Both the position numbers and the translations under genes were made by a program. A stretch of 26,280 bases of DNA from Candidatus Gastranaerophilales bacterium (GTDB lineage Bacteria > Cyanobacteriota > Vampirovibrionia > Gastranaerophilales > Gastranaerophilaceae): the NCBI GenBank assembly GCA_910587375.1, contig CAJULR010000033.1, positions 1 to 26,280 on the forward strand, given 5' to 3'. Below the pieces are notes generated by a model, which had not been told where the DNA came from, did not search any database, and saw only the letters and a program-made list of their open reading frames with translations. Positions 6,137 through 14,482 of this stretch are shown here, in pieces. How positions within the stretch are numbered: position 1 is the first letter of the stretch; every line of letters begins with the position of its first letter.

Positions 6137-6851
6137 GTATTCCAAAAACCGGGGCGAATTTAATGTAAAGCTTAATCATTAGCGGGGTGAGGACGGCGGT
6201 TAAAATTGCAACAATGGTGAGCGCAACCGTTGAAATTGCAACCTGTTTAAATTCTTTTTGCTCTGCAAGGGAGGATGTTCCCATAACATGCGAACTTGCA
6301 CCAACAGATAAGCCTATAGCGATATCGTTTTTTATGCCAAAAAGCTTCAAAATCCGTCTGCCAAATATTGCGCCTAAAATTCCTGTGAAAATAACAGCGC
6401 AGGCGGTAAGTTCCGGAATTCCGCCTATTGTCTTTGAAATTTCAACAGCAATTGGTGTTGTGACAGATTTTGGAAGCATTGAAAGTAAAACAGAAAGCTT
6501 TGTGTGGAAAATTTTTCCTAAAAACACCGCAGAAAGTATTGCAACGAAAGTGGCGAAAATAAAGCCAAAATAAATAGCACGCTTATTTTGAAGCAAAATT
6601 TCTCTGTTTTTAATCAGAGGATAAGCAAGGGCAATGGTTGCGGGCCCTAAAAGGAAAGTTATATATTTTGCGCCTGTGTTATATTCTTCAAAGCTTATGT
6701 TAAAAAACTTCAAAACAAGAATGATAAAAATGCTTGCGGTAATAATAGGCGGAAATTTTTTGAGCCAGTGGAAACGTGTCAGAAATTTTGCAAAATAGAA
6801 AAATGCAAAGGTGGATGAAAAATATAACGCTATTAAAGCAAAATCAGACAT
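6132..6851 (-). CDS. lrgB: LrgB/CidB-family membrane protein
   Basis: The 239-residue protein has about six hydrophobic segments and the family motifs FLLGPATIALAYPL, LPKSVTTPIA and GASSHVMGTSSL. LrgB acts with LrgA in the inner membrane. The pair was first described as holin-like modulators of murein hydrolases. Later work on Bacillus relatives and the plant plastid homologue PLGG1 points to transport of small carboxylates such as pyruvate, glycolate or glycerate. Its ATG overlaps the end of lrgA by eight bases, so translation is coupled. In this setting a role in pyruvate or related carboxylate traffic is plausible but inferred. Confidence 0.9.
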   Translation of the reverse strand: MSDFALIALYFSSTFAFFYFAKFLTRFHWLKKFPPIITASIFIILVLKFFNISFEEYNTGAKYITFLLGPATIALAYPLIKNREILLQNKRAIYFGFIFATFVAILSAVFLGKIFHTKLSVLLSMLPKSVTTPIAVEISKTIGGIPELTACAVIFTGILGAIFGRRILKLFGIKNDIAIGLSVGASSHVMGTSSLAEQKEFKQVAISTVALTIVAILTAVLTPLMIKLYIKFAPVFGIH

Positions 6852-7242
6852 TCTTTTTGCCCGTCCATTCCATCATTTTATCTACAAAAATCGCCGTCAA
6901 AACCATTGTGATAAATGTTGCAAAGATGATTATTCCTGTAATTCCAAGCAAATTCAGTTTTATCAGACCCCAATATGTCGTAACTCCAACAAGCAGGGGC
7001 ACAAAAAGCGCCGGCAGAATTGAAATTGAAAACGTGCAAATGTCCTTCATAAGCCACATTGGAATGATTTTAAAATTTAATAAAAGCGCAAAAATTATGA
7101 GCCCTAAAATTGTGGGCGGAAAATTCAAACCAAGCAGCCGCAAAAGCTTTTCTGAAATGAATTGAAGCGATAAAAGGATTAAAAACCCGAAAACAACTCT
7201 GAAAAATTTCAGAGCAAAGAATTTTCTTACAACGTTTTTCAT
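6844..7242 (-). CDS. lrgA: LrgA/CidA-family membrane protein
   Basis: The 132-residue product has four hydrophobic segments and the family features LQFISEKLLRLLGLNFPPTILGLIIFALLL and PALFVPLLVGV (quoted in part). The frame is open back to 7338, but those extra residues lie inside the miaB gene and are basic and unrelated to LrgA. The codon at 7242 forms an ATGA overlap with the miaB stop, and an AGAGG site lies upstream, so this start is preferred. It partners lrgB, which overlaps its 3' end. LrgA is thought to form the small subunit of the LrgAB membrane system. Confidence 0.88.
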   Translation of the reverse strand: MKNVVRKFFALKFFRVVFGFLILLSLQFISEKLLRLLGLNFPPTILGLIIFALLLNFKIIPMWLMKDICTFSISILPALFVPLLVGVTTYWGLIKLNLLGITGIIIFATFITMVLTAIFVDKMMEWTGKKNV

Positions 7243-8675
7243 TTTAAGCTTGCAGCCTCTTTTTTGGCGCACGCCTCTTTGCATATTGCGGTGCTTGGGT
7301 TTGAAATATCGGCCACAGCTTCGCCTTTTAAGCACCAAACAAGCGCCTCTTTAATTTCAACATTAATAAAGTCACCAATTTGCGCTGTTTCAGATTTAAA
7401 ATGCACAACTTTATTATTTCTGCTTCTGCCTTCTGCTATTCTTGCGTTACCGTTTTTCTCATCGTTTTCGTTAATTTTTTCAACTAAAACTTCATAAACT
7501 TTTCCGATATCTTGTGTGTTTGAGGCAAGGGAAGCTTTTTTAACCGTATCGTTCAATTCTGCAAGGCGTCTTTTTTTGATATCATTTGGGATGAATTTAT
7601 CAACCATTTTTCCCGCAGGCGTGTTTGGGCGGGGTGAATATGCGGCTGTATTTGAATAATCGAGCCCAAGTTCTTTGATGGCAGAAATTGTATCTAAAAA
7701 TTCCTCTTCTGTTTCAGAAGGAAAACCTGCAATAAAATCTGAAGTTATGGTCACATCTTTAATCTGTGTGCGGATTTTATTTACAATTTCAGAATATTGA
7801 GCCCTTGTATAACGCCTATTCATTGCTTTTAAGACACGGTCATTCCCGCTTTGCATTGGTATATGGAAGCATTCGCAAATTTTCTTTGCATTTTTTACGG
7901 TTTCAACAACATCGTCCGTGATGTCTGTCGGATATGAAGTTGTAAACCTTATTCTGAAATTGCCTTCAAGCTTGTCTAATTCTGCTAAAAGCTTTGCAAA
8001 GTTTGGCTTTATGCCATTGTTGTCAGGCTTAAGGTCCTTTCCGAAGCTGTCCACATTTTGCCCTAAAAGTGTAATTTCTTTGTATCCTTCAGAAATTATC
8101 TTTCGTGCTTCAGCAAGGATGGTTTCAACTTCACGGCTGCGCTCGCGCCCTCTTGTATGAGGAACAACACAGTATGTGCAAAAATTGTTACACCCTTCCA
8201 TGATAGGAAGCCAGGCGTTTATTCCTTTTGAGCGAATGATGTTAAATTCTTTTTCTTCAACGGCCTTATCTCTTATGGCGCAAATTCTTATTCTTTCGCC
8301 ATCTGGCACTGGTTTTTCAAGCTCTTTAATTAATTCGGGCAATTCGTAAATATTGTGTGTTCCAAAAACAAGGTCTAAATATGGAAATTTCTTTAAAAGC
8401 CCTTCTTTTTCCTGCTGTGCGACACATCCGCAGATTGCAATTTTAATTTCGGGCCTTTTTTCTTTCATTTTGCCCCAAACGCCAAGTTTAGAGTACGCTT
8501 TGTCTTCAGAAAGTTTTCTTATTGAACAGGTGTTAATTATGAAAAAATCCGCTTCGTTTTCTTCACTTTTTTCATAATCAAAATGTGAGAGAATTCCTAA
8601 AATCCTCTCGCTGTCTGATTTATTCATCTGACAGCCCAGCGTTTCTATATAAACTTTCTTTTGATTTTTTTCCAT
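7239..8675 (-). CDS. miaB: tRNA-2-methylthio-N6-isopentenyladenosine synthase MiaB
   Basis: This radical-SAM methylthiotransferase adds the 2-methylthio group to i6A37 of tRNAs that read UNN codons. The 478-residue protein has the N-terminal cluster ligands in ETLGCQMN (Cys15), INTCSIR (Cys50) and ICGCVAQ (Cys84). The radical-SAM motif is GCNNFCTYC (Cys162, 166, 169), followed by VVPHTRGRERSR, which is typical of MiaB rather than RimO or MtaB. A TRAM-like C-terminal domain follows. A 20-residue tail containing ICKEACAKKE is not usual and adds two Cys. It starts four bases after the 8680-9990 gene and overlaps lrgA, so it sits mid-operon. Confidence 0.95.
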   Translation of the reverse strand: MEKNQKKVYIETLGCQMNKSDSERILGILSHFDYEKSEENEADFFIINTCSIRKLSEDKAYSKLGVWGKMKEKRPEIKIAICGCVAQQEKEGLLKKFPYLDLVFGTHNIYELPELIKELEKPVPDGERIRICAIRDKAVEEKEFNIIRSKGINAWLPIMEGCNNFCTYCVVPHTRGRERSREVETILAEARKIISEGYKEITLLGQNVDSFGKDLKPDNNGIKPNFAKLLAELDKLEGNFRIRFTTSYPTDITDDVVETVKNAKKICECFHIPMQSGNDRVLKAMNRRYTRAQYSEIVNKIRTQIKDVTITSDFIAGFPSETEEEFLDTISAIKELGLDYSNTAAYSPRPNTPAGKMVDKFIPNDIKKRRLAELNDTVKKASLASNTQDIGKVYEVLVEKINENDEKNGNARIAEGRSRNNKVVHFKSETAQIGDFINVEIKEALVWCLKGEAVADISNPSTAICKEACAKKEAASLK

Positions 8676-8679
8676 ATTT

Positions 8680-9990
8680 TTAAACTATTCTATGTGCCTG
8701 AATTTCTTCAAGTCTTTCCATACGTTCTTTAAGTGCGCCTATTGGAAGATAATAAGGCTCTACGGTCATGATTTTTGCTGCAATATTCGGGTAGAAATAA
8801 ATAAACCTTAATTCACTGTCTGTCAAAGGTTTTTGCGTGTGTACGTTTGCATAGCGCGCAAGTTCCAAAATGTTTCTTGCTTCGTCTTCATCTTTAAATT
8901 CGAGTTCAAGGTTTTCATAAACGTTTCTAAACCCCTTGATACCCGCATATTCGCCAACAGTTATCATTCTTCCTGTTTCAATGATTTCCGGCTCGCCGCG
9001 GCCAAGCTCTTCATAATCGTATAATTCATAGTTCCTTCTGTCTTTTAGGGCGCCGTCTGCGTGAATTCCTGATTCATGGGCAAAAGCATTGCTTCCAACG
9101 GCCACTTGGTTAATTGGAATAGGAATATCAAAGGCGTAAGCCGTATATTTAGCAAGTTTCCAGGCTTTTGAAATATCAATTTGCGGGTCAATTTTATATT
9201 TTCCTTCAAAACCGCTTGATTTTAAAATTGCAAGCAAACAAGAAACAAGGTCTGCGTTTCCTGCGCGTTCTCCCATGCCGTTAATTGCGGTGTTTATCCA
9301 AGCGTCAACGCCGGCGTCAATTGCCGCTTTTGCGCCCATAACAGAGCATGCTGTTGCCATGCCAAGGTCGTTATGGAAATGCATTTCAATTTCCATGCCT
9401 GTTTCTTTTGCAAGCCTGTAAATTCTTTCATATGCTGTCTGTGGGTCGTCATATCCAAGTGTATCACAGTATCTGAACCTGCTTGCGCCATATCTTTTGC
9501 ATTCGTTTGCATATTTAATCAAATATTCAAGGTCTGAACGTGAGGCGTCTTCTGCGTTTACGCCGATTATCTTTGCGTCATACTCTATTGCCATATTAAT
9601 GGCGTCTAAGGTTTGTTTTAGAATGTCATCTTTTGTCTTTTTGCCTTGATATTTGCCGTTAATCATTTGGTCTGAAGTAGATTGGGACAAATTTACATAT
9701 TGAAGTTTTGGTACATTTTCAAAAGATTTTTTTACATCAGAGGCTATAGCTCTCATCCAGCCTGAAAGTTTTGTTTTGTTGATGGCACCACGGTCTACAA
9801 GCATGAGGTTTCCGTTTAGGTAATTTTTTTCATGCTCTGTTGTTGGAAAGCCAAATTCTGACTGGTTTATGCCCATATCATTAAGCATAATATTAATGAT
9901 TGTTTTTTGTAGTTTTGCCAAGCCCAAGCGTGAAGTTTGCACGCCGTCTCTGTTTGTAACATCTACGAATTTAATAAAGTTTTCGCCCAT
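8680..9990 (-). CDS. DRE-TIM synthase: homocitrate or Re-citrate synthase-like
   Basis: The 436-residue enzyme belongs to the isopropylmalate/homocitrate synthase family, which condenses acetyl-CoA with a 2-oxo acid. It shows DVTNRDGVQTSRL in place of the usual LRDGEQ (catalytic Arg and Asp kept), the metal ligands in MHFHNDLGMA, and NGMGERAGN and HESGIHADG. It lacks the C-terminal leucine-binding domain of LeuA, and no leuB, leuC or leuD lies nearby. The NRDGVQ variant and the length fit Re-citrate synthase of anaerobes or homocitrate synthase better than LeuA. Which substrate is used cannot be settled from the sequence. It is the first gene of the operon with miaB and lrgAB. Confidence 0.8.
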   Translation of the reverse strand: MGENFIKFVDVTNRDGVQTSRLGLAKLQKTIINIMLNDMGINQSEFGFPTTEHEKNYLNGNLMLVDRGAINKTKLSGWMRAIASDVKKSFENVPKLQYVNLSQSTSDQMINGKYQGKKTKDDILKQTLDAINMAIEYDAKIIGVNAEDASRSDLEYLIKYANECKRYGASRFRYCDTLGYDDPQTAYERIYRLAKETGMEIEMHFHNDLGMATACSVMGAKAAIDAGVDAWINTAINGMGERAGNADLVSCLLAILKSSGFEGKYKIDPQIDISKAWKLAKYTAYAFDIPIPINQVAVGSNAFAHESGIHADGALKDRRNYELYDYEELGRGEPEIIETGRMITVGEYAGIKGFRNVYENLELEFKDEDEARNILELARYANVHTQKPLTDSELRFIYFYPNIAAKIMTVEPYYLPIGALKERMERLEEIQAHRIV

Positions 9991-10045
9991 AAATACCTGT
10001 TTTCCTGCTTCTTTGTAGTAAACGATTAATGCTTTGTTAAATAAT

Positions 10046-10073
10046 ATATTAACATCTAAAAAAATACTGGCAA
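10046..10073 (-). promoter_or_regulatory. Promoter of the synthase-miaB-lrgAB operon
   Basis: On the minus strand the boxes are TTGCCA (10068-10073), a 16-bp spacer and TAATAT (10046-10051). The -35 bases are shared, on the opposite strand, with the -35 box of the divergent gene at 10135. Confidence 0.6.
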
Positions 10074-10095
10074 TTTTTTTATTTTATTATATGAT
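10067..10095 (+). promoter_or_regulatory. Promoter of the 10135 gene
   Basis: The boxes are CTGGCA (10067-10072), a 17-bp spacer and TATGAT (10090-10095). It is back-to-back with the minus-strand promoter, so the two polymerases would compete for the same -35 DNA. Confidence 0.45.
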
Positions 10096-10134
10096 TAGTC
10101 ATGTATTAGTTTTTGCTATTTTTGAAAGGCAAAT

Positions 10135-11007
10135 ATGCGCTCCGTCGTTTCGACAGAAAACTACAACCGCACAGGCTATGCTGTTTTAGCCAAGAAAAAT
10201 TCCTTCAAGGAGGCCGGGCCTTCTGCGGGGAAAAGCGGGGAGAGCTCGAGCAAGGTATTAAATGGGGTGCATTTAGCAAATCTCAAGGATGATGAGATAC
10301 TTTTTAAAAGCCTGAATTATGCCGAGCGAAAATCGAAAAGTTCGATGTCGGGCAGGTTACAAGATACGGTCCTTTCTACATCTGCGTTTTTAATGCCCTT
10401 GGTGTATGGTGCTATGAAAAAAGGCAGTGTTGTGAAAGATGGTGCAGGGCAAATTATAAAGAATAATATATTATCAAACAAAGTCGGCTCAATTGTGCCG
10501 GCTGTTTTGGTCTTTATGGGTGCAGGCTTTTTAATTAACAGATTTAACGGCCTTGTAGATAGAGCGGAAAATGCTTCTCCGAAATTTGCAAGAAAAAGGG
10601 ATAATCACCCTGCTGTTACTGCTGTTGTGGATACCGCGGCAAAAGCTTTAATGATTGGTGCTGCGGCGCTAGCTCTATTTAAAGGAAAAACTGCTTTTCA
10701 AAAGAATTTCGCGCCGGCTTCAAAAATGTTATCAAAATCAATTGATTCTGCAGCCCAAAAGCTTGATTCTACAAAATTTGCTCAAAAACTTGCTGGGGCA
10801 AGCGAAAAATTCTCTGCATTTTCTTTAAAACATCCTTTAATGGCAAAAATTTTAGATAATAAAAGCGTTCAAACCTTTGCGCCAATGCTTTCTTGGCTTG
10901 GCTTAAACGGCGCTTTAGAGTATAAAGTGCTTAAAGACAGGAATGAAATCTCTCAAAGAGGGGCTGAGAATCTTTTTCTGGCAAGAGAAATAGCTAAAGA
11001 AGCCTAA
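10135..11007 (+). CDS. Orphan multi-pass membrane protein
   Basis: I do not recognise this 290-residue protein. The first 70 residues are Ser/Lys/Gly-rich and look disordered (AGPSAGKSGESSSK). Three hydrophobic stretches follow: about 78-95 (LSTSAFLMPLVYGAMKK), 115-136 (KVGSIVPAVLVFMGAGFLI) and 160-183 (AVTAVVDTAAKALMIGAAAL). The C-terminal third is Ala/Lys/Ser-rich and probably helical, with near-repeats of the type KxAxxSxKxxxF. The Shine-Dalgarno AAAGG lies five bases before the ATG. DNA coding for residues 20-40 is clearly more GC-rich than the rest of the gene. It is probably monocistronic; no convincing terminator follows. Confidence 0.8.
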   Translation: MRSVVSTENYNRTGYAVLAKKNSFKEAGPSAGKSGESSSKVLNGVHLANLKDDEILFKSLNYAERKSKSSMSGRLQDTVLSTSAFLMPLVYGAMKKGSVVKDGAGQIIKNNILSNKVGSIVPAVLVFMGAGFLINRFNGLVDRAENASPKFARKRDNHPAVTAVVDTAAKALMIGAAALALFKGKTAFQKNFAPASKMLSKSIDSAAQKLDSTKFAQKLAGASEKFSAFSLKHPLMAKILDNKSVQTFAPMLSWLGLNGALEYKVLKDRNEISQRGAENLFLAREIAKEA

Positions 11008-11180
11008 TAGCCTCTTTTTTGCTTGTTGTTATCTGCTGAAACTTTGATGTAGTCTATTTATAAAGCCTATTTAAAAATTTTATTTGCCTTTTTCTGTTTT
11101 TATGCGTGTCGTTTTTATTAAGTTTTGTTAAGTTATGCCCATCTGATTTATCTATATGTTACTAATGTTTAAAAAAACAA
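11008..11180. other. AT-rich intergenic stretch, nothing recognised
   Basis: No open frame with a ribosome-binding site, tRNA, repeat or strong hairpin is visible here. The sequence is very AT-rich, with T-runs after the preceding stop codon that could help transcription to end. Confidence 0.6.
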
Positions 11181-11207
11181 TTGACTTTTTTTGTTAAGTA
11201 ATATAAA
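11181..11207 (+). promoter_or_regulatory. Probable promoter of the HEAT-repeat gene
   Basis: A TTGACT box (11181-11186) is followed at 15 bp by TATAAA (11202-11207); the overlapping TAATAT at 11199 is closer to consensus but badly spaced. Transcription would start near 11214 and leave a leader of about 200 nt. Confidence 0.5.
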
Positions 11208-11213
11208 TAATGT

Positions 11214-11422
11214 AGGACAAAGTCCGAAAAAAATGTTAATATTTTAATATAAAGTGTTCTTTTTACCCTTTTGGGTTGAAAAGAGAGGAAATGTAAATCT
11301 TTTTAAAGCAATTATTAAAAATTTATCAATTTTTTTTGAAAAAATGTTTTTAAAGATATAGGAAGTGAATTTCATTTTAAAAATAATAGGAATGTAAATT
11401 GTTATTTGGAGGAAACTAAGTA
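11214..11422 (+). promoter_or_regulatory. Long 5' leader of the HEAT-repeat gene
   Basis: The predicted untranslated leader has a small GGAC-AAA-GTCC hairpin at its very start, a second hairpin with a TTTT loop (arms ACCC/GGGT extended by CTTTT/AAAAG, 11259-11283), and a long AT-rich tail. It ends in the strong Shine-Dalgarno GGAGG at 11408-11412, ten bases before the ATG. No known riboswitch consensus is recognised. The minus-strand frame across it (11244-11429) is low-complexity and is not called a gene. Confidence 0.4.
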
Positions 11423-12277
11423 ATGACAATTAGTGTGAACAACCGCAAAAAACAGGCTAAAAAATCTTTCGATGAATTAATCAAAGATCTTCAAACCTCT
11501 AATTCAGAGAAAGTTCGTTATAATGCTGCAAGAATTCTTGGCGAAATGGGCGATTTTACCGCCGTTGAACCGCTTATCGATGTTCTTAAAAATGATAAAA
11601 ACGGCTCTGTTCGTCTTTATGCAGCCCGTGCACTTGGTGAATTAGGTGATACAAAAGCAACTGTACCTCTTATTGAATCTTTAAGAGAAGATAGAAACGT
11701 TGATGTTCGCGTTCGCGCAGCCCGTGCTTTAGGCCGTTTGGGCGGTAAAATTGTTGTTGAACCTCTTGTAGAAGCTTTAAACGATGAAAATCCTCAGGTT
11801 TGCATTACTGCAACTGACGCTTTAATTGAAATTGGCGATGTTGCAACTGACGCTTTAATTGAATCTTTAGACCACCAAAAAGTTAACGTAAGATGTGACG
11901 CTACACGTGCTTTGGGTGAAATTGGCAACAAAAAAGCTGTTGAAAAAATTATTAAAATGTTAAAAGATGAATGGGTTAACGTTAGAATTTATGCTGTTAC
12001 CTCATTAGGTAAATTGGGCGACACAAAGGCTGTTCCTGCTTTAATTGAAGTTATGGAAAATGCTTCTGAAAATGATTTAGTTAGAGCAGGCGCTGCAGCT
12101 GCACTTGGCGTGTTGCGCGACCAAAGAGCTCTTCTTCCGTTAAGAAAACTTATCATTGACGCTGAAGAACTTGGCGAATTGGAAGATACAGCTTTAAAAT
12201 CTTTCAAAAAGATTATGGCTGCAAACTGGGAGGCAATTCCGGGTGCTGCGCCTGTTAAAAAACCGGCTCTTTTCTAG
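11423..12277 (+). CDS. HEAT-repeat (PBS-lyase-like) protein
   Basis: The 284-residue protein is made almost entirely of seven to eight HEAT-like helical pairs of about 31 residues, with the signature VRxxAARALGELGDTKAVxPLIEAL. Such solenoids bind proteins; the PBS-lyase subgroup includes the cyanobacterial phycobilin lyases CpcE/F and NblB, but most members have scaffolding or unknown roles. No catalytic residues are visible, and photosynthesis genes are absent from the window. Arg is often coded by CGT or CGC here, unlike the AGA-rich neighbours, and the Shine-Dalgarno is strong. Both suggest high expression. The gene is monocistronic, between its own leader and the terminator at 12323-12358. 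Confidence 0.92.
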   Translation: MTISVNNRKKQAKKSFDELIKDLQTSNSEKVRYNAARILGEMGDFTAVEPLIDVLKNDKNGSVRLYAARALGELGDTKATVPLIESLREDRNVDVRVRAARALGRLGGKIVVEPLVEALNDENPQVCITATDALIEIGDVATDALIESLDHQKVNVRCDATRALGEIGNKKAVEKIIKMLKDEWVNVRIYAVTSLGKLGDTKAVPALIEVMENASENDLVRAGAAAALGVLRDQRALLPLRKLIIDAEELGELEDTALKSFKKIMAANWEAIPGAAPVKKPALF

Positions 12278-12322
12278 GCCTGTGTTTAACTTTAAAAATT
12301 AGAACCTTAAATATTATTTTCT

Positions 12323-12358
12323 AAGAATACCCGCTAAACTTAATTGGCGGGTATTCTT
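12323..12358 (+). terminator. Terminator after the HEAT-repeat gene
   Basis: A perfect 12-bp stem (AAGAATACCCGC/GCGGGTATTCTT) has a 12-nt loop and is followed by GTATTATTCTT, a moderately U-rich tail. Confidence 0.75.
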
Positions 12359-12374
12359 GTATTATTCTTAACAT

Positions 12375-12404
12375 TTTCCACATGCTTTCTCATTATGTTA
12401 TAAT
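12375..12404 (+). promoter_or_regulatory. Promoter of the slt-like gene
   Basis: A weak TTTCCA (12375-12380), an 18-bp spacer and a perfect TATAAT (12399-12404). The ATG is only 11 bases after the -10 box, so the 5' leader would be about five bases long. Confidence 0.55.
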
Positions 12405-12415
12405 TTTTTCTGCGT

Positions 12416-14395
12416 ATGAATAATAAAAAGATTTTTGTATTAATTTTTGTTTTATTGTGTTTTTGCACAGTTTTGTTTGTCTTGAAGCTTTTTTGGTTCT
12501 TCTCTGACAGTGAATCTGATAAAATATACAAACAAGGTATTGAATTTTACAAAAAGCGTGATTATCAAAACGCATATTATAATTTTAAAAAAATCTCTTT
12601 TCTTTCTTCATACAGTTTGCCTGCCTTATACCGCCAGGCCACTTGCGCTTGGGAGTTGAAGGATAATAAAACTGCGGTTAAAAAGTATTCAAAGTTTGCA
12701 AAAATTTATAAATACACAGACGTTGCTCCGGAAGCGATTTGGAAACTTGCCCTGATTGAGCTTGACAAAAATAATAAGAAAAAAGCTTCTGTGTATTTAA
12801 ACAAATTGACGGAAAAATACCCCGAAAGCGATTTTGCAAAGGCTGCCGCTTACCAGCTTGGAAACATTTATCTTGAGGAAGGCAAGGATAAAAGGGCGAA
12901 AGAGTATTTTATTGAATATATTGAATACGCTCCCTTGGGCCGGTATGCGCTTAATGTTTTAAATTCCATCGAAGCTTTTGATTTTGCCTCGTTTACAACG
13001 GATGAAAAAGTATACATTGCAAATGCTTATTATGAAAATGGCCGGTACACAAAATCTTTACGCGTTTTGGATGAACTGCCGTTTGAAGCTTCGTGGGCGC
13101 TTTTGGTGAAAAACTATGATAAATTGGGTGATATGGATTCGCTCTCAAGAGCTATTTTAAAGGGGGTTTCTGTTCGTCGTGGTGAATTCGTCCCGGAAGA
13201 GAAGGAAATTCTTGATATTATGCTTTTATACATAAGAAAATCAGGGCTTCCTTACAAACAGGCCGCATACAACCTTGCAATGAGCGCTAAAAACACTAAA
13301 AATTATCCTCTTGCGCTTTTCTTGCTTTCAAAATATATAGACCGTGATTCTCAGATAAAAAATTATGAAAAAATTTATACTGATTATCCAAAATCAATTG
13401 TGGCGCCTGACGCGCTGTGGAATGTTTTTTGGCAGAATTACAAGAATGGCGAGTTTGACGAGGCACTGAAACTTTCAAAACTATATTCAAGTGTTTATTT
13501 TGATTATAATATTCAGCCCAAAATTATGTTTTGGAGTGCAAAAATTCACCTGAAAGAAGGCAAGAAAAAGCTTGCCCGTTCAATTTTGCATAATGTTGCT
13601 ACAAATTTCCCAAATTCATATTACGCGTTTAGGGCAAACGCTATGCTTAAGGCCCGAAAAAATCCTTGGCATGCAGACCCTAATGTCCGAGTTAAAAAAG
13701 ATTCTGCATTTAGCAAGTTTCCAATGAGCAAGGATACTAAAGAATATCGTCTTTTGGGAAAATTTGTCGAATTGAATGATTTTGAAGCGGTGCAGAATTT
13801 TAAAATTGATGATAAATTTTTAAATAGCTGGCTTGCCGCAAAAAATGGCCGGAAGTCATATTCTGTGTTGCTTGCGCGTGACGCTTTAAGTGCTGATAAT
13901 TACGAAATTTCATTTTCAAATCCAAAATATAGGCTTGCATACCCGATTTATTATTCTGCCCTGATTAATAAAACCGCAGGCAAATACGGTATAAATCCAT
14001 ATTTAATGCTTGCGCTTATGCGGGAAGAAAGCTTTTTTAACACAGAAGCGGTGAGCTCCACAGGCGCTATGGGTTTAATGCAGATTATGCCTGCCACTGC
14101 AAGAATGATGGATTCTACTCTTTATGATAAAAATATGCTTGCTGTGCCTGAATACAATATTGCAATCGGGATAAGGTATTTTTCACACCTGATGGAAATT
14201 TTCAATGGAAACGAAGCCTTGTGTGTTTTAGCGTATAATTCAGGGCCGGGGTCTGTAAAAAAGTGGCTGTCAGAAAACAAAAACAAGGATTTTGATGAAT
14301 TTATTGAGAATGTGCCATTTCCTGAAACCGCAAACTATATTAAAAAGGTCTACACCTCATATTGGGTGTATATGAACATTTACGAAAGAATGTAG
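12416..14395 (+). CDS. Slt-type soluble lytic murein transglycosylase
   Basis: This 659-residue protein should cleave the glycan strands of peptidoglycan outside the cytoplasmic membrane, leaving 1,6-anhydro-muramyl ends. Residues 5-28 form an uncleaved signal-anchor helix after MNNKK. Residues about 35-430 are a TPR-like helical superhelix, as in Slt70. The catalytic SLT domain (about 510-659) has LMREESFF with the catalytic Glu538, STGAMGLMQIMPATA and LAYNSGPGSVKKW. The match to the family is strong from the motifs and architecture. No usable Shine-Dalgarno precedes the ATG, and the -10 box is 11 bases upstream, so it is a near-leaderless candidate. It is convergent with prfA. Confidence 0.94.
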   Translation: MNNKKIFVLIFVLLCFCTVLFVLKLFWFFSDSESDKIYKQGIEFYKKRDYQNAYYNFKKISFLSSYSLPALYRQATCAWELKDNKTAVKKYSKFAKIYKYTDVAPEAIWKLALIELDKNNKKKASVYLNKLTEKYPESDFAKAAAYQLGNIYLEEGKDKRAKEYFIEYIEYAPLGRYALNVLNSIEAFDFASFTTDEKVYIANAYYENGRYTKSLRVLDELPFEASWALLVKNYDKLGDMDSLSRAILKGVSVRRGEFVPEEKEILDIMLLYIRKSGLPYKQAAYNLAMSAKNTKNYPLALFLLSKYIDRDSQIKNYEKIYTDYPKSIVAPDALWNVFWQNYKNGEFDEALKLSKLYSSVYFDYNIQPKIMFWSAKIHLKEGKKKLARSILHNVATNFPNSYYAFRANAMLKARKNPWHADPNVRVKKDSAFSKFPMSKDTKEYRLLGKFVELNDFEAVQNFKIDDKFLNSWLAAKNGRKSYSVLLARDALSADNYEISFSNPKYRLAYPIYYSALINKTAGKYGINPYLMLALMREESFFNTEAVSSTGAMGLMQIMPATARMMDSTLYDKNMLAVPEYNIAIGIRYFSHLMEIFNGNEALCVLAYNSGPGSVKKWLSENKNKDFDEFIENVPFPETANYIKKVYTSYWVYMNIYERM

Positions 14396-14434
14396 AAAAA
14401 ATTTAGGCAAAAATTGAAAAAAATTGAATTTTAA

Positions 14435-14461
14435 AAAGCCGCATGTAAAATATGTGGCTTT
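14435..14461. terminator. Bidirectional terminator between slt-like gene and prfA
   Basis: A 10-bp stem with one G-U pair (AAAGCCGCAT/ATGTGGCTTT) and a 7-nt loop has A/T runs on both sides. It therefore provides a U-tract for the plus-strand slt-like transcript and for the minus-strand prfA transcript. Confidence 0.8.
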
Positions 14462-14482
14462 GAAATTTTTATATTTCTTCTT

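Noticed and set aside
7243..7338. N-terminal extension of LrgA
   Set aside because: It lies inside miaB, encodes basic residues unlike LrgA, and the ATGA overlap at 7242 gives a natural coupled start.
11244..11429. Minus-strand frame in the leader of the HEAT-repeat gene
   Set aside because: Low-complexity Ile/Phe/Lys sequence from AT-rich DNA, with no Shine-Dalgarno, overlapping the neighbouring start.
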